A DNA stretch of 64,000 nt, taken from the NCBI RefSeq assembly GCF_900115735.1, contig NZ_FOXO01000003.1:1-64000 (forward strand), in the 5' to 3' direction. The stretch comes from Butyrivibrio proteoclasticus. GTDB taxonomy: Bacteria > Bacillota > Clostridia > Lachnospirales > Lachnospiraceae. The position numbers and the translations under genes were made by a program. The stretch's first letter is position 1; every line of letters begins with the position of its first letter. The notes under the pieces are model-generated. The model did not search any database and was not told the DNA's origin. It saw nothing but the letters and a program-made list of their open reading frames with translations. Of the stretch, positions 16,985 through 25,477 are shown piece by piece.

Positions 16985-17770
16985 TCAGATTATGTATTCT
17001 ATCTCTCCGCCCTTTTGTGCAAAATCAAGTTTCTCCAGGATATAATTCCTGTAGTAAGTAAAATTGGAATCACTTCTGTTTCTTGGGTATGGAAGATCAA
17101 TATTTAAAGTCTCGATGACTCTCCCGGGTCTTGGTGACATTATTATCACTCTCTGGGACAGGTAGATTGCTTCATCCACATCATGAGTAATAAGTATCAT
17201 GGTCTTTTCTCTGGTCTTCCACAAATCGATCAAGGCATCCTGTATATTCATTCTTGTGAAAGCATCCAAAGCGCCAAGAGGTTCATCAAGAAGAAGGACA
17301 TCCGGCTCTGTAGCAAGAGCTCTTGCCAGTGCCACTCTCTGGCTCATTCCACCTGATAACTGATTGGGATAGGATTTTTTAAATTTGGTAAGTCCCACCT
17401 GATCAAGAAGCTGCTCTGCAAGATCATTTTTTTCACCTACTCTTCCTGTGGACTTTAAACCAAACAAAACGTTATCCCAAACTGTAAGCCAGGGAAACAG
17501 TGCATGGTTTTGGAATACCAGCCCTCTTTTTTCACTTGTTCCGCTTATCACGTCTCCGTCACATACAGCTTCGCCCAAGGTTGGTTTCTCAAGTCCTGCA
17601 ATGATCCTTAGAAGTGTTGATTTACCGCAGCCACTTGCTCCAACTATTGACACAAACTCGCCCGGAGCAACAGACAGATTTATATGATCAAGCGCCGTAA
17701 GAGTTTCCTGTTCATCACTTCTTCTAAATATTTTTGTTACATCTTTTATCTCAACATTACCTACAGCCAT
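16985..17770 (-). CDS. Sulfonate/taurine/nitrate-type ABC transporter ATPase
   Basis: A 261-residue ATPase of the SsuB/TauB/NrtD class: Walker A GASGCGKSTLLRI, Q-loop LVFQNHALFPWLTVW, signature LSGGMSQRVALARAL, Walker B VLLLDEPLGALDAF and ITHDVDEAIYLSQRV. The start (MAVGNVEIKD) at 17770 overlaps the permease stop by ATGA, so the longer frame upstream is not used. It would drive import of an organosulfur compound, given the sulfur genes around it. Confidence 0.9.
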   Translation of the reverse strand: MAVGNVEIKDVTKIFRRSDEQETLTALDHINLSVAPGEFVSIVGASGCGKSTLLRIIAGLEKPTLGEAVCDGDVISGTSEKRGLVFQNHALFPWLTVWDNVLFGLKSTGRVGEKNDLAEQLLDQVGLTKFKKSYPNQLSGGMSQRVALARALATEPDVLLLDEPLGALDAFTRMNIQDALIDLWKTREKTMILITHDVDEAIYLSQRVIIMSPRPGRVIETLNIDLPYPRNRSDSNFTYYRNYILEKLDFAQKGGEIEYII

Positions 17771-18798
17771 CAGATACCTCCATCCTGCCAACGAAGAACT
17801 CTCTTCCTTATAAGTCCCAGTATTGTGTTGACTAAAATAAATGTTAAGCAGATAAGAATGATCGCTCCATACATCTTGGTAAAATCTCCCCAGCCCTTTT
17901 GCCAATTGATGTACCATCCAAGTCCTGCCTCAACTCCCATCATCTCTGCAACTACAAGGGTCAGACATGCAATGCTCATTCCCTGTGTGAGGCCGGTAAA
18001 TATAGTTGGCATAGAAGCTGGAATAACTACTCTTGAGAGAATTCCAAGTCTTTTTGTCCCCAGGGTTTCTGCAGCTTCGTAGTAGTGTTTCTGGACATTT
18101 TGAACTCCATTCATCGCTGAAACAGTCACAGGAAACCATACTCCAAGGCCAATGATGAAAGCTGCCCCACCAAACAAAGATGAAGCCAGCATCATTACTA
18201 TTGGCATGTAGGTCGTACTCGGTATTGCTCCCAAAACCCTTGTTATTGGCTGTATCCAGTAATGTACTGTTTTGGACCAGCCTGCCAATATCCCACACAA
18301 AAGGCCTATCCCAACTCCGCAAAAATAACCTGTAAACAGGAGTTTAAAGGAATGATATACACACTCCCAGAGCTTGCTCCTATCTGATATCATTGCATCA
18401 AACACTTTTCCAATCCACGGAAAATATGGAAGCTCAAGAACACCAAACTTAATTGTTGCAAGGTCATATATTGTAAGTATTATTGCAATCGCTACATAAA
18501 GGGCACTTTTAAATCTCAGTTTTTCAAAGGCCTCATAAGAAAAGAAAGTAAAGATATCCCATACTATAAGCGCTCCAAGAAGTATAGCCATAAGAATCAG
18601 ATATGAAACTGACGGCTTATAGTTTTTGAAGGAAGGAACATACAAATGCTCAAGTATATGGATCAAAACAAAGACTGCAGGCAAAAAAACAACAATCCTT
18701 CTTACCAGTCTGTCTCTTCCTGTTAAATCTCTCTGTTCGAGAAGTGTCAGCTCTTTTTGGGAAATATTTACATTTAAAGTACCTGCTATTTCTGCCAT
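17770..18798 (-). CDS. Sulfonate/taurine/nitrate-type ABC transporter permease
   Basis: A 342-residue SsuC-type permease. An N-terminal extension with three membrane helices (about 30-115) precedes the usual six-helix core; the EAA loop is KHYYEAAETLGTKRLGILSR followed by VVIPASMPTIFTGL. It partners the ATPase (4-bp overlap) and the upstream binding protein. The extension is longer than in the classical 250-residue SsuC but occurs in Firmicute relatives. Confidence 0.87.
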   Translation of the reverse strand: MAEIAGTLNVNISQKELTLLEQRDLTGRDRLVRRIVVFLPAVFVLIHILEHLYVPSFKNYKPSVSYLILMAILLGALIVWDIFTFFSYEAFEKLRFKSALYVAIAIILTIYDLATIKFGVLELPYFPWIGKVFDAMISDRSKLWECVYHSFKLLFTGYFCGVGIGLLCGILAGWSKTVHYWIQPITRVLGAIPSTTYMPIVMMLASSLFGGAAFIIGLGVWFPVTVSAMNGVQNVQKHYYEAAETLGTKRLGILSRVVIPASMPTIFTGLTQGMSIACLTLVVAEMMGVEAGLGWYINWQKGWGDFTKMYGAIILICLTFILVNTILGLIRKRVLRWQDGGI

Positions 18799-18815
18799 AC
18801 AAGTCCTCCCCCTTA

Positions 18816-19610
18816 TTACTGAATTTTTGTAAGATCGTACTTAACAAGGAACTTTTCTTCAGCATCAGATAAATCAAAATCTGCAGGAAGTAGTCCTAAA
18901 TCTTTATATTCCTGACCTATAACATTTGTAGTAGCCACAAGTTCTTTTGTACCAAAGCCATAGTTAAGAAGATTTACAAGCTTTACTCCCATTTCCTTCG
19001 AAGCTGAAATGTACTGCTTATCAAGAAGCAGATCTACTGCCTCCTCGCGGTTAGCTTCGCTTTCCGCAAGCCACTTAGAAGCTCTGTAAACTGCTCTGGT
19101 GATCTTGTAAACTGTAACCGGATTATTCTTGACAAAGTCCTTATTAAATCCAAGTGAGCAGCAAACCTCACTTTCAAAGTCCGGATCGTAGTCCTGTGAA
19201 CGAATAACTTTCGCATAGCCATCCTCGACAAAATTGTAGATCAGTTCATCACTGGCAACTATCACATCTACCTGGCCTTCCTGAAGTGCTGCAAGAAGTG
19301 TCCCCGGTTCAAGTGCTACCCATGTGAAATCTTCTGTTGAAAATCCATCATGATTTATGAATCTGAGTCCAATGTTATGGAAAACACCACCTATATCTCC
19401 CGAAACACCTACACGCATTCCTTTTTCAAATTTGGTTATGTCTGAATCAGCCAAGGTTGCAGCTGATGCACATCCGGAATGAAGTGCCAGTGTACTTACG
19501 ACCTCTTCACCATTTTGGTAATACAAAAGCCAGTCCGACAAAAATCCGATTGCTACTGTAAGATTTCCTGACGCAAGAGCATCTCTCGCTGCGCTTCCTG
19601 ATATCTGCAC
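18816..19610 (-). pseudogene. Sulfonate-type substrate-binding protein, N-terminally truncated
   Basis: The 264-residue frame matches SsuA/THI5-like binding proteins from mid N-lobe onward (FVQISGSAARDALASGNLTV, RVGVSGDIGGVFHNIG, EPGTLLAALQEGQVDVIVAS). It has no signal peptide or lipobox, and the only in-frame starts (GTG at 19610) lack a ribosome binding site. Upstream the frame runs through promoter-like sequence B to a stop near 19.69 kb. About 60-75 residues including the export signal seem to have been deleted, joining the promoter directly to the coding body. The downstream permease and ATPase look intact. A sequencing or assembly error is possible but no simple frameshift restores the start. 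Confidence 0.7.
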
Positions 19611-19631
19611 AAAATCAAAAGAGCTGATTCC

Positions 19632-19689
19632 TTCATGCTTTACTGCGCCCGGAATGTAAAAGACACTGTACTTATCGGTGGATATAAAT
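19632..19689 (-). promoter_or_regulatory. Sulfonate importer promoter with operator (site B)
   Basis: On the minus strand TTTACA (19655-19660), 17 bp, then CATGAA (19632-19637), a weak -10. Nine bases upstream of the -35 is ATTTATATCCACCGATAAGT (19670-19689), holding TATC-CACC-GATA dyad halves. The region aligns with site A over about 60 bases. The weak -10 falls where the binding-protein gene appears deleted. Confidence 0.55.
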
Positions 19690-19701
19690 AAATCTTTTCA
19701 C

Positions 19702-19717
19702 TGTGATTTGGATCACA
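19702..19717. promoter_or_regulatory. Perfect CRP/FNR-like palindrome
   Basis: TGTGATTTGGATCACA is a perfect TGTGA-N6-TCACA dyad, the consensus of CRP/FNR-family regulators, 12 bp upstream of operator B. It also borders the terminator of the ABC-2 operon, so it may be coincidental. Confidence 0.4.
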
Positions 19718-19721
19718 AAAA

Positions 19722-19751
19722 AGCAGTAGATCTTTTTACCAATCTACCGCT
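19722..19751 (-). terminator. Terminator of the ABC-2 exporter operon
   Basis: AGCAGTAGAT (19722-19731) pairs with ATCTACCGCT (19742-19751) with one mismatch; the minus strand continues with TTTTTTG. It lies 20 bp past the end of the last permease gene. Confidence 0.85.
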
Positions 19752-19770
19752 TCATATGATTTCTGTTTTT

Positions 19771-20571
19771 TCAACTGCCAGTTGATCTGTAATGTCTCAT
19801 GGCTAAATGGAAAAGCGCCGTCATCACAGCAAAAACTACAGCTCCGGCAAGGGGCGTAACAAAAGCCGTCCAGACAGGCCAGCCATATAACGGTTTATCC
19901 AATATCCAGGACGCCGGAACGTGCATTGTAAGTGCAAATGGTGCAATAACAGTAAAAAGAGCTCTAAGGGGCAGCGGATAAATATCGATTGGATACTGAC
20001 AAGCGCTTCGCCCGCCGTAGGTTATAGCATTTACCAGTTCCACGGATTTTACACTGAAAATAGAAAAGATTGCCTCGATCATAAAAAGGCCCAATATAAG
20101 AAGGCAGCTCATGGCTATGGACTCAACCAAAGCAAGCACCTTAAGCGGGCTCCAGGCAATCCCTGAAAGATTACTTCCCATGACAAGCGCCGCCACGCCC
20201 ACTGCTATGCAGGTAATTCTTCTTGGGTCTGTTCCGCCGCACAAAACCTGAGTAAGCACACCTCTTGGTCTTACAAGAAACGTATCAAGCCTGCCTGTCC
20301 TGACCATAGATGGAAAATCTCCGGTGATTCCTCTTCCGAATAACTCAGTAATGTAAAAAGATACAGACATTATCCCGAAAAAGAAATACAGATTTCCTCC
20401 GCTCCATCCCTTCAGCTTCTCAAATCTGTCAACTATAAGGATGACAACCATCATCTCGCCGCCCTCCATAACAAGCTGCGCGAGGGTCTGCATTATAAAA
20501 GAGGACGGATACTGCAATTGGCTCTTAAGCAACATTCCTATTGATTTAAAATATAGTCGTAATGTATTCAT
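19771..20571 (-). CDS. ABC-2 family transporter permease (second subunit)
   Basis: A 266-residue membrane protein with about six helices, of the ABC-2 exporter group that pairs two unlike permeases (PF06182-like). LYFFFGIMSVSFYITELFGR and GDFPSMVRTGRLDTFLVRPR are typical of this group. The start at 20571 follows GGAGAAAAA; the frame to 20586 is not needed. It is the last gene of an ATPase-permease-permease operon. Substrate unknown; the family is linked to drug, lipid or polysaccharide export. Confidence 0.87.
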   Translation of the reverse strand: MNTLRLYFKSIGMLLKSQLQYPSSFIMQTLAQLVMEGGEMMVVILIVDRFEKLKGWSGGNLYFFFGIMSVSFYITELFGRGITGDFPSMVRTGRLDTFLVRPRGVLTQVLCGGTDPRRITCIAVGVAALVMGSNLSGIAWSPLKVLALVESIAMSCLLILGLFMIEAIFSIFSVKSVELVNAITYGGRSACQYPIDIYPLPLRALFTVIAPFALTMHVPASWILDKPLYGWPVWTAFVTPLAGAVVFAVMTALFHLAMRHYRSTGS

Positions 20572-20588
20572 TTTTTCTCCAAACAAAA

Positions 20589-20609
20589 AAACTGCTAAGG
20601 CTGATATTA
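20589..20609 (-). terminator. Hairpin plus T-run between the two ABC-2 permease genes
   Basis: AAGGCT-GATATT-AGCCTT, followed on the minus strand by AGCAGTTTTTTTG, resembles a weak intrinsic terminator inside the operon. It could lower expression of the last permease or simply be read through. Confidence 0.5.
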
Positions 20610-20617
20610 GCCTTATC

Positions 20618-21406
20618 TCAACCTCCCTGAACTATCATGCGTTTCTTGTTTGCATTCCACATAGCCTCGCCCAGTGCAATAAGAATTACCACCCAGAAGG
20701 CCTGAATGGCATAGATCCTCAAAGCCTCGTTTGGCATGAAGTTTCCCGTATACAGCCTGATGGGCGCATCAAGAAGCTGCGCATATGGTAAAAAAGTAAT
20801 AACCTTTTGCCAGCTTTCCGGAAAAAGAGTCAGCGGAAGAAGATTCCCTGAAAAGGTCATCATCAAAAGACTAAGAAGTCCCTGCATTCCTCTTGGATCA
20901 AGGGTCTTCATGGTAAAAGCAACAGTGATATTTTCAAGAGCACAGACGCACAAAAGTCCTAAAAAGAGAGCCGGTATAGCAGCTAAAAATCCAGGTAAAG
21001 ATGCAGGAAGACTTATTCCCCATCCCTTGGGTAGTAAAGAAGCCATCACCAGCATAGGAACGGCACGCATGATACTTCCCATTAGTTTCTGGGCCATGAT
21101 CCTGGCATAGTAAAATCCGTACATGTCTACAGGCCTGCACATATCATAGGCTATATCCCCTGATTTTATCTTGTCCACCAGCTCTGAATCAGAAGCCAGC
21201 ATCATTCTAAAGAAAGCCTGTTGCAGCCATACATAAGTTGCAACGCTTTCAATAGGCAAAGACTGGGGCTTTCCTGCATAAAGCGCCCTGTACAGCGCAA
21301 CCAGAATAAGACCAAAGAACATCTGACAAGCAATTCCTCCGATCATCGCCCCTCTATATTGAAGCTCCATACGAAGCCTCATTTTAAAAACTGTAAAATA
21401 TGACAT
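20618..21406 (-). CDS. ABC-2 family transporter permease (first subunit)
   Basis: A 262-residue protein with six predicted membrane helices: MRLRMELQYRGAMIGGIACQ starts the N-terminal part, and LVDKIKSGDIAYDMCRPVD is the conserved cytoplasmic element of this ABC-2 group. The ATG at 21406 follows GAGGGTGACC; a GTG at 21412 overlaps that site. It lies between the ATPase and the second permease and forms a heterodimeric channel with the latter. Confidence 0.87.
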   Translation of the reverse strand: MSYFTVFKMRLRMELQYRGAMIGGIACQMFFGLILVALYRALYAGKPQSLPIESVATYVWLQQAFFRMMLASDSELVDKIKSGDIAYDMCRPVDMYGFYYARIMAQKLMGSIMRAVPMLVMASLLPKGWGISLPASLPGFLAAIPALFLGLLCVCALENITVAFTMKTLDPRGMQGLLSLLMMTFSGNLLPLTLFPESWQKVITFLPYAQLLDAPIRLYTGNFMPNEALRIYAIQAFWVVILIALGEAMWNANKKRMIVQGG

Positions 21407-21436
21407 GGTCACCCTCTGTTAATTAATTTTTCTTTT

Positions 21437-22402
21437 TTACAGATCAAGTTCCTTGTACATTGCAGCAATCAGATGATCCGTATTTTCCGACTGCAAAGTA
21501 AGTTCCCGGATATTCCCGGCATCCTGCAGCATTCCCAAAAGGTTTGATGTCGGAAAATCAGATGGATTGTAGCTTAGTTCAATTCCATCTTCAGTCTGTT
21601 TCCATTTAATTCCTTCAGGAAGTCTAAGATCTGCCAGCTCTCCATCATATTTAATATTCACATTGCGAACTGTATCGTAACGCTCAAGAAGATCTTGAAG
21701 CTTTCCGTCAAATAGTTTTTTACCATGCCCAAGAACCATAACCCTCGAGCACAGTGCCTCAATATCTTCCATATCATGGGTTGTGAGCATGATGGTTGTA
21801 CCATACTCTCTGTTTTCCCATTTAAGAAAATCCCTCAGAGAAAGCTTACTTACCGCATCAAGGCCGATTGTCGGCTCATCAAGAAATAAGAGCTCAGGCC
21901 TGTGAAGAAGTGACCCGCACAGCTCTGCCCTCATCCTTTGTCCAAGACTAAGGAGCCTTAGAGGTGTCCTTAAGAGTGGTTCAAGATCAAGGGCGCCTGT
22001 CAGCTCTTTTAACCTTGATTCATAATCCCCCTTGGGAATCCTGTATATATCCCTAAGAAGCATATAGCTGTCGATTATGGGAACATCCCACCAAAGCTGG
22101 CTTCGCTGTCCAAACACAACTCCTATATTCCCCACATGTCTCTTCCTATCCTTCCAGGGAACGATTCCTCCAACCTTTACATCTCCACCATCCGGCGTCA
22201 GGATTCCCGAAAGAATCTTTACCGTGGTTGATTTTCCTGCTCCGTTAGGCCCTATATATCCTACAAGTTCCCCTTTTTCGACAGAAAAAGAAACATCTTT
22301 TAGAGCATTCACAATTTCTTTTTCCCTAAAAAGTTTTCCTTTTTCACGTTTCTTTTTTACTGTAAAATCTTTCATTAGATTATTGACTTCTATATAGCTC
22401 AT
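21437..22402 (-). CDS. ABC-2 exporter ATPase
   Basis: A 321-residue ATPase with Walker A GPNGAGKSTTVK, Q-loop VVFGQRSQLWWDVP, signature LSLGQRMRAELCGSLL and Walker B LLFLDEPTIGLDA, then a C-terminal domain after residue 240. The motif GQRSQLWWD is typical of the two-permease ABC-2 class. The start at 22402 has AAGGAGCTGTT upstream; 18 codons of the longer frame are excluded. It is the first gene of a three-gene exporter operon. Confidence 0.9.
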   Translation of the reverse strand: MSYIEVNNLMKDFTVKKKREKGKLFREKEIVNALKDVSFSVEKGELVGYIGPNGAGKSTTVKILSGILTPDGGDVKVGGIVPWKDRKRHVGNIGVVFGQRSQLWWDVPIIDSYMLLRDIYRIPKGDYESRLKELTGALDLEPLLRTPLRLLSLGQRMRAELCGSLLHRPELLFLDEPTIGLDAVSKLSLRDFLKWENREYGTTIMLTTHDMEDIEALCSRVMVLGHGKKLFDGKLQDLLERYDTVRNVNIKYDGELADLRLPEGIKWKQTEDGIELSYNPSDFPTSNLLGMLQDAGNIRELTLQSENTDHLIAAMYKELDL

Positions 22403-22490
22403 AACAGCTCCTTGATGGTGAGTGGGTGGTAAGTATCTCATATTAAAATGCCACATTTCTTATATTATCCAATGCACCAACACAAAACAA

Positions 22491-22507
22491 GGGCGTTTTT
22501 CACGCCC
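22491..22507 (-). terminator. Terminator of the SGNH hydrolase gene
   Basis: GGGCGT (22491-22496) pairs with ACGCCC (22502-22507) around a short T-rich loop; the minus strand continues TTGTTTTGTG. It lies 13 bp past the SGNH gene. Confidence 0.7.
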
Positions 22508-22520
22508 ATGCCTACTGCTT

Positions 22521-23147
22521 TCAGTAATTCATTTCTTCGAGTTTTCTGTAAACAACGTCAGCAAATATTTTGTGTCCCTCTTCATCCATGTGCTCGTCAT
22601 CAACAGGGCTTGGTTGAACATAGTCAGATGCTGCAAGAAAGCCAGTTCCTCTTTTGCGTGCGATGGTCTCATAGACCTTTTTTAGCTCCTTACTGGTAGA
22701 TACAGAATCTGTGTCAAACTCAGGGTCTTTTTCTGGGCGCCAGACATCATCTCCAAGATGAATTGGCGATACCAAAAGAATCTTCTCAGGCTCAACATAT
22801 TTTTCTAATATGTCAAGGCACCTCTCGATACCCTTCCCAATCACGTAAGCTGACGCATTGTAAAAGCTCTTACAGTCATTGGTTCCAAGCATGAGAATAA
22901 CTCCATCCACCGGGTACTGACTCTCCAAAAGCGGATCAAGTATGCTCACTGCCTTACGTCCCGGTCGAAGCTCATCTTCAAATATGGTAGTTCTTCCGCA
23001 AAGCCCCTCTTCTGCAACTCTCACATCACTTATCTTATTTTGAAGAATGCTTGTCCATCGTACTCCCCAAGGATATCTTTCTTTTGTTCTCGAACCGGGA
23101 ACAAGTCCCCATGTATTAGAATCTCCAAATGCCATTATCTGTTTCAT
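22521..23147 (-). CDS. SGNH/GDSL-type esterase
   Basis: A 208-residue SGNH hydrolase of arylesterase type. Block I is AFGDSNTWGL (Ser10), block II Gly lies in EEGLCGRTT, block III is MLGTNDCK, and block V is DDEHMDEEGHKIFA with the catalytic Asp-His pair. No signal peptide is visible, so it acts in the cytoplasm. It is monocistronic, between two terminators, and its promoter carries the same dyad as the sulfur promoters (site C). That suggests deacylation of a sulfur-related O-acetyl compound, but the substrate is unknown. Confidence 0.87.
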   Translation of the reverse strand: MKQIMAFGDSNTWGLVPGSRTKERYPWGVRWTSILQNKISDVRVAEEGLCGRTTIFEDELRPGRKAVSILDPLLESQYPVDGVILMLGTNDCKSFYNASAYVIGKGIERCLDILEKYVEPEKILLVSPIHLGDDVWRPEKDPEFDTDSVSTSKELKKVYETIARKRGTGFLAASDYVQPSPVDDEHMDEEGHKIFADVVYRKLEEMNY

Positions 23148-23189
23148 ATCACAATTCCCCTAAAATCACCATTAACGTTTACTATAATA

Positions 23190-23246
23190 ATTATCTACTA
23201 TGTGATTTCTTTTGCATAAGACATGAAACTTATCGGCAGATATAAG
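23190..23246 (-). promoter_or_regulatory. SGNH hydrolase promoter with shared operator (site C)
   Basis: On the minus strand TATGCA (23213-23218), 17 bp, GATAAT (23190-23195). Nine bases upstream of the -35 lies CTTATATCTGCCGATAAGT (23228-23246), containing TATC-TGCC-GATA. Spacing to the -35 box is the same as at sites A and B. Confidence 0.55.
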
Positions 23247-23263
23247 CTTTTCTACTCAACAAA

Positions 23264-23294
23264 AAAGAGGAGCAGCGGCAAACTGTTCCTCTTT
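23264..23294 (-). terminator. Terminator of the nitroreductase gene
   Basis: AAAGAGGAGCAG (23264-23275) pairs with CTGTTCCTCTTT (23283-23294) with one G-T pair; the minus strand continues TTTGTTGAG. Confidence 0.8.
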
Positions 23295-23327
23295 GAGTTA
23301 AATATCCGTATTATCCCTATTTACTTA

Positions 23328-24143
23328 TCAGAATTCATATGTCATTACATATTCAACCTGATCAGGAGTCTTTATACCTGGATCTTCAATCTTGCATACA
23401 GGCTTCCTCATTTCAGATATCATCTGAGTTTCAAAATGATACATCGCGATACCTATATCAATTTTCTGAAGATCATAATTTGCTGTAACAAAACCCTTGT
23501 CATGGTGCTCATAAAAATGAGCTTTCTTACCATCTATAACAATTCTCCAAGGCTGCTTATTTACTGCTGATGGAGCACATTTTACAACTTCAAGATCATC
23601 AAAAAGACCATTTGACTTAGCGTACTGCTCATCAATAGGGTTGTTAAAATCACCGTCAAAAAAGAGCTCTTTGAAATCAAGTCTTGTATCAGCCTTAACT
23701 CCCTTTCTCATGAGAACTTCTTTTACGCCCATTTTCCTGGCTGTAACACCAAGCGGACTTACACATGGCATAACCTCATCCTCTCCAAGATTTGATGCCT
23801 CTTCAAATTTTTCTCTTGGCATTGTTCCGCCTATCATAACTGTTCCAAGTCCAAGTTCATGAGCCTTCATCAAAAGCTTTTCAAAACTATAGCCATAAGC
23901 TTCCTCTGCATGCTCCTGCTTTTTAACAACAGCACTTACATAGAGCTTTTCACCTGAAAGAACCGGGCTTGAGAGCTTATGCTCAGCAGCATCAAGAAAA
24001 ATGAATCTTACATCTACTCCGTATGGATTGGAAATAGTCTGCGCAAAAGCCTTAAGTTCTTCAATAACTTTTGCATCAGGCATATTGCCATCGAATGTTC
24101 TAACACTTCTTCTACTCTTTACAAGTTCCACAAAACTTTTCAT
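23328..24143 (-). CDS. Nitroreductase family protein (TM1586-like)
   Basis: A 271-residue flavin oxidoreductase-like protein. The FMN-binding start SRRSVRTFDG is canonical; ELGLGTVMIGGTMPREKF and KCAPSAVNKQPWRIV contain further FMN contacts. It resembles the fused, pseudodimeric TM1586-type nitroreductases. The ATG at 24143 is preferred to a GTG at 24152 that is too close to GAGAGG. It follows a radical SAM gene by about 80 bp and ends at a terminator. The physiological electron acceptor is unknown. Confidence 0.85.
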   Translation of the reverse strand: MKSFVELVKSRRSVRTFDGNMPDAKVIEELKAFAQTISNPYGVDVRFIFLDAAEHKLSSPVLSGEKLYVSAVVKKQEHAEEAYGYSFEKLLMKAHELGLGTVMIGGTMPREKFEEASNLGEDEVMPCVSPLGVTARKMGVKEVLMRKGVKADTRLDFKELFFDGDFNNPIDEQYAKSNGLFDDLEVVKCAPSAVNKQPWRIVIDGKKAHFYEHHDKGFVTANYDLQKIDIGIAMYHFETQMISEMRKPVCKIEDPGIKTPDQVEYVMTYEF

Positions 24144-24226
24144 TTTGAACACACCTCTCTACTAATCTTTTTTATATCAACATAAAGAATACTGCATTTA
24201 CTCTCTTAATTCTTTCAAAACACATT

Positions 24227-25324
24227 TTATACAGCATTCCCAAGGAGCGCCTCTACTTCTTTTCTCTTTTCGTAAAGAACGCATCCTCCATCATGATCAT
24301 CCAAAAGAACTCCTTCGCTCTGAAGAGCCTTGAAGAGTTTTGAATTTATCGCCTCTCTAAGAGAAGTATCCTTAACATTTATATCAGAATATGGCGAAAA
24401 TGGACATGGCTCTGCACCGCCGTGTGAATTGATATGGAAAAATCCTCTTCCTGCAGCTATACATCCACCTGAGCTCTTCTCATCTCCGGGGAATGAAACA
24501 AATACCATTTCAGGATGCTCAACTCTTAACCTTGCTATTTCTTTTTTCAAATACTCTCTATCATCATCGCCAGGTGCAAGATGCCTGGACTCATCTGTAA
24601 CAGGAACAAATTCAACAAAAATAACAGCCTTACATCCCTTGTCAGAGAGCATACTGATAAACTTCTCAGAAGAAACATCTTTAAGGTTCTCAGTAGTAAC
24701 CGTTACAGATGATCCATAGATAAGGCCTCTTTTATTGAGCTCGTCCATATTTGAGACAAGCTTGTCATAAACACCCTCACCTCTTCTGTTGTCAGTGGCT
24801 TCTTTTTCTCCCTCGATACTCATGATTGGAACAAGATTTCTATTCTTATCAAACATGTCAAAATACTTGTCTGCCATGTATGTGCCATTTGTAAATATCG
24901 GGAAAAGAATATTCTGCTTTTTGCCTGCTGCCTCAATCACGCCTTTTCTAAGAAGAGGCTCACCACCTGCAAGAAGAATAAAGCTGACTCCAAGATCCTC
25001 TGCCTCATCAAAAACCTTGAGCCAGTCTTCATCGGAAAGCTGCCGGATCGGCTCTGTATCCTCTGTTGCATTGTTACATCTTGAATAGCAACCGGCACAA
25101 TGTAAATTGCAACTGCTTGTTATGCTTGCAATAAGAAACGGTGGAATGTGCTCGCCCGCCTTTTCAAGACTTGCTCTTTTTTGGGAGGCTGCCTTGGATG
25201 CAAGTGCGAACTTTGCCATATACGCACTTTCCTTAGGGTTTTTAAGGGTTGCCTTTATAGCATCTGCTACAACTCGCTCTACACCTTTTGTCATATATTC
25301 CTGGATATCAAAATCATTAGCCAT
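24227..25324 (-). CDS. Radical SAM protein with C-terminal cysteine region
   Basis: A 365-residue radical SAM enzyme. The [4Fe-4S] motif is CNLHCAGCYSRC near residue 75, followed by the glycine-rich SAM site LLAGGEPLLR. The C-terminal part holds additional cysteines (SSGGCIAAG, GGAEPCPFS, DGGCVLYEKR), as in SPASM/twitch-type auxiliary cluster domains. The start at 25324 has AGGAGATTGTGTT upstream. No peptide precursor or cofactor partner is seen nearby; a nitroreductase follows. The reaction cannot be assigned; heme- or peptide-maturation relatives share this layout. Confidence 0.85.
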   Translation of the reverse strand: MANDFDIQEYMTKGVERVVADAIKATLKNPKESAYMAKFALASKAASQKRASLEKAGEHIPPFLIASITSSCNLHCAGCYSRCNNATEDTEPIRQLSDEDWLKVFDEAEDLGVSFILLAGGEPLLRKGVIEAAGKKQNILFPIFTNGTYMADKYFDMFDKNRNLVPIMSIEGEKEATDNRRGEGVYDKLVSNMDELNKRGLIYGSSVTVTTENLKDVSSEKFISMLSDKGCKAVIFVEFVPVTDESRHLAPGDDDREYLKKEIARLRVEHPEMVFVSFPGDEKSSGGCIAAGRGFFHINSHGGAEPCPFSPYSDINVKDTSLREAINSKLFKALQSEGVLLDDHDGGCVLYEKRKEVEALLGNAV

Positions 25325-25477
25325 AACACAATCTCCTATCAGTAAACAATATATCAAGTTACTGCAAGTCACTAGATATTTTGTAATTATACCACATTAT
25401 ATATTTTTTGCAATTATATTGTTGTCAATGTTTTGGTGCGCACTATCCCTTCTCTAAACCACATCCAAGTCTGCTTT

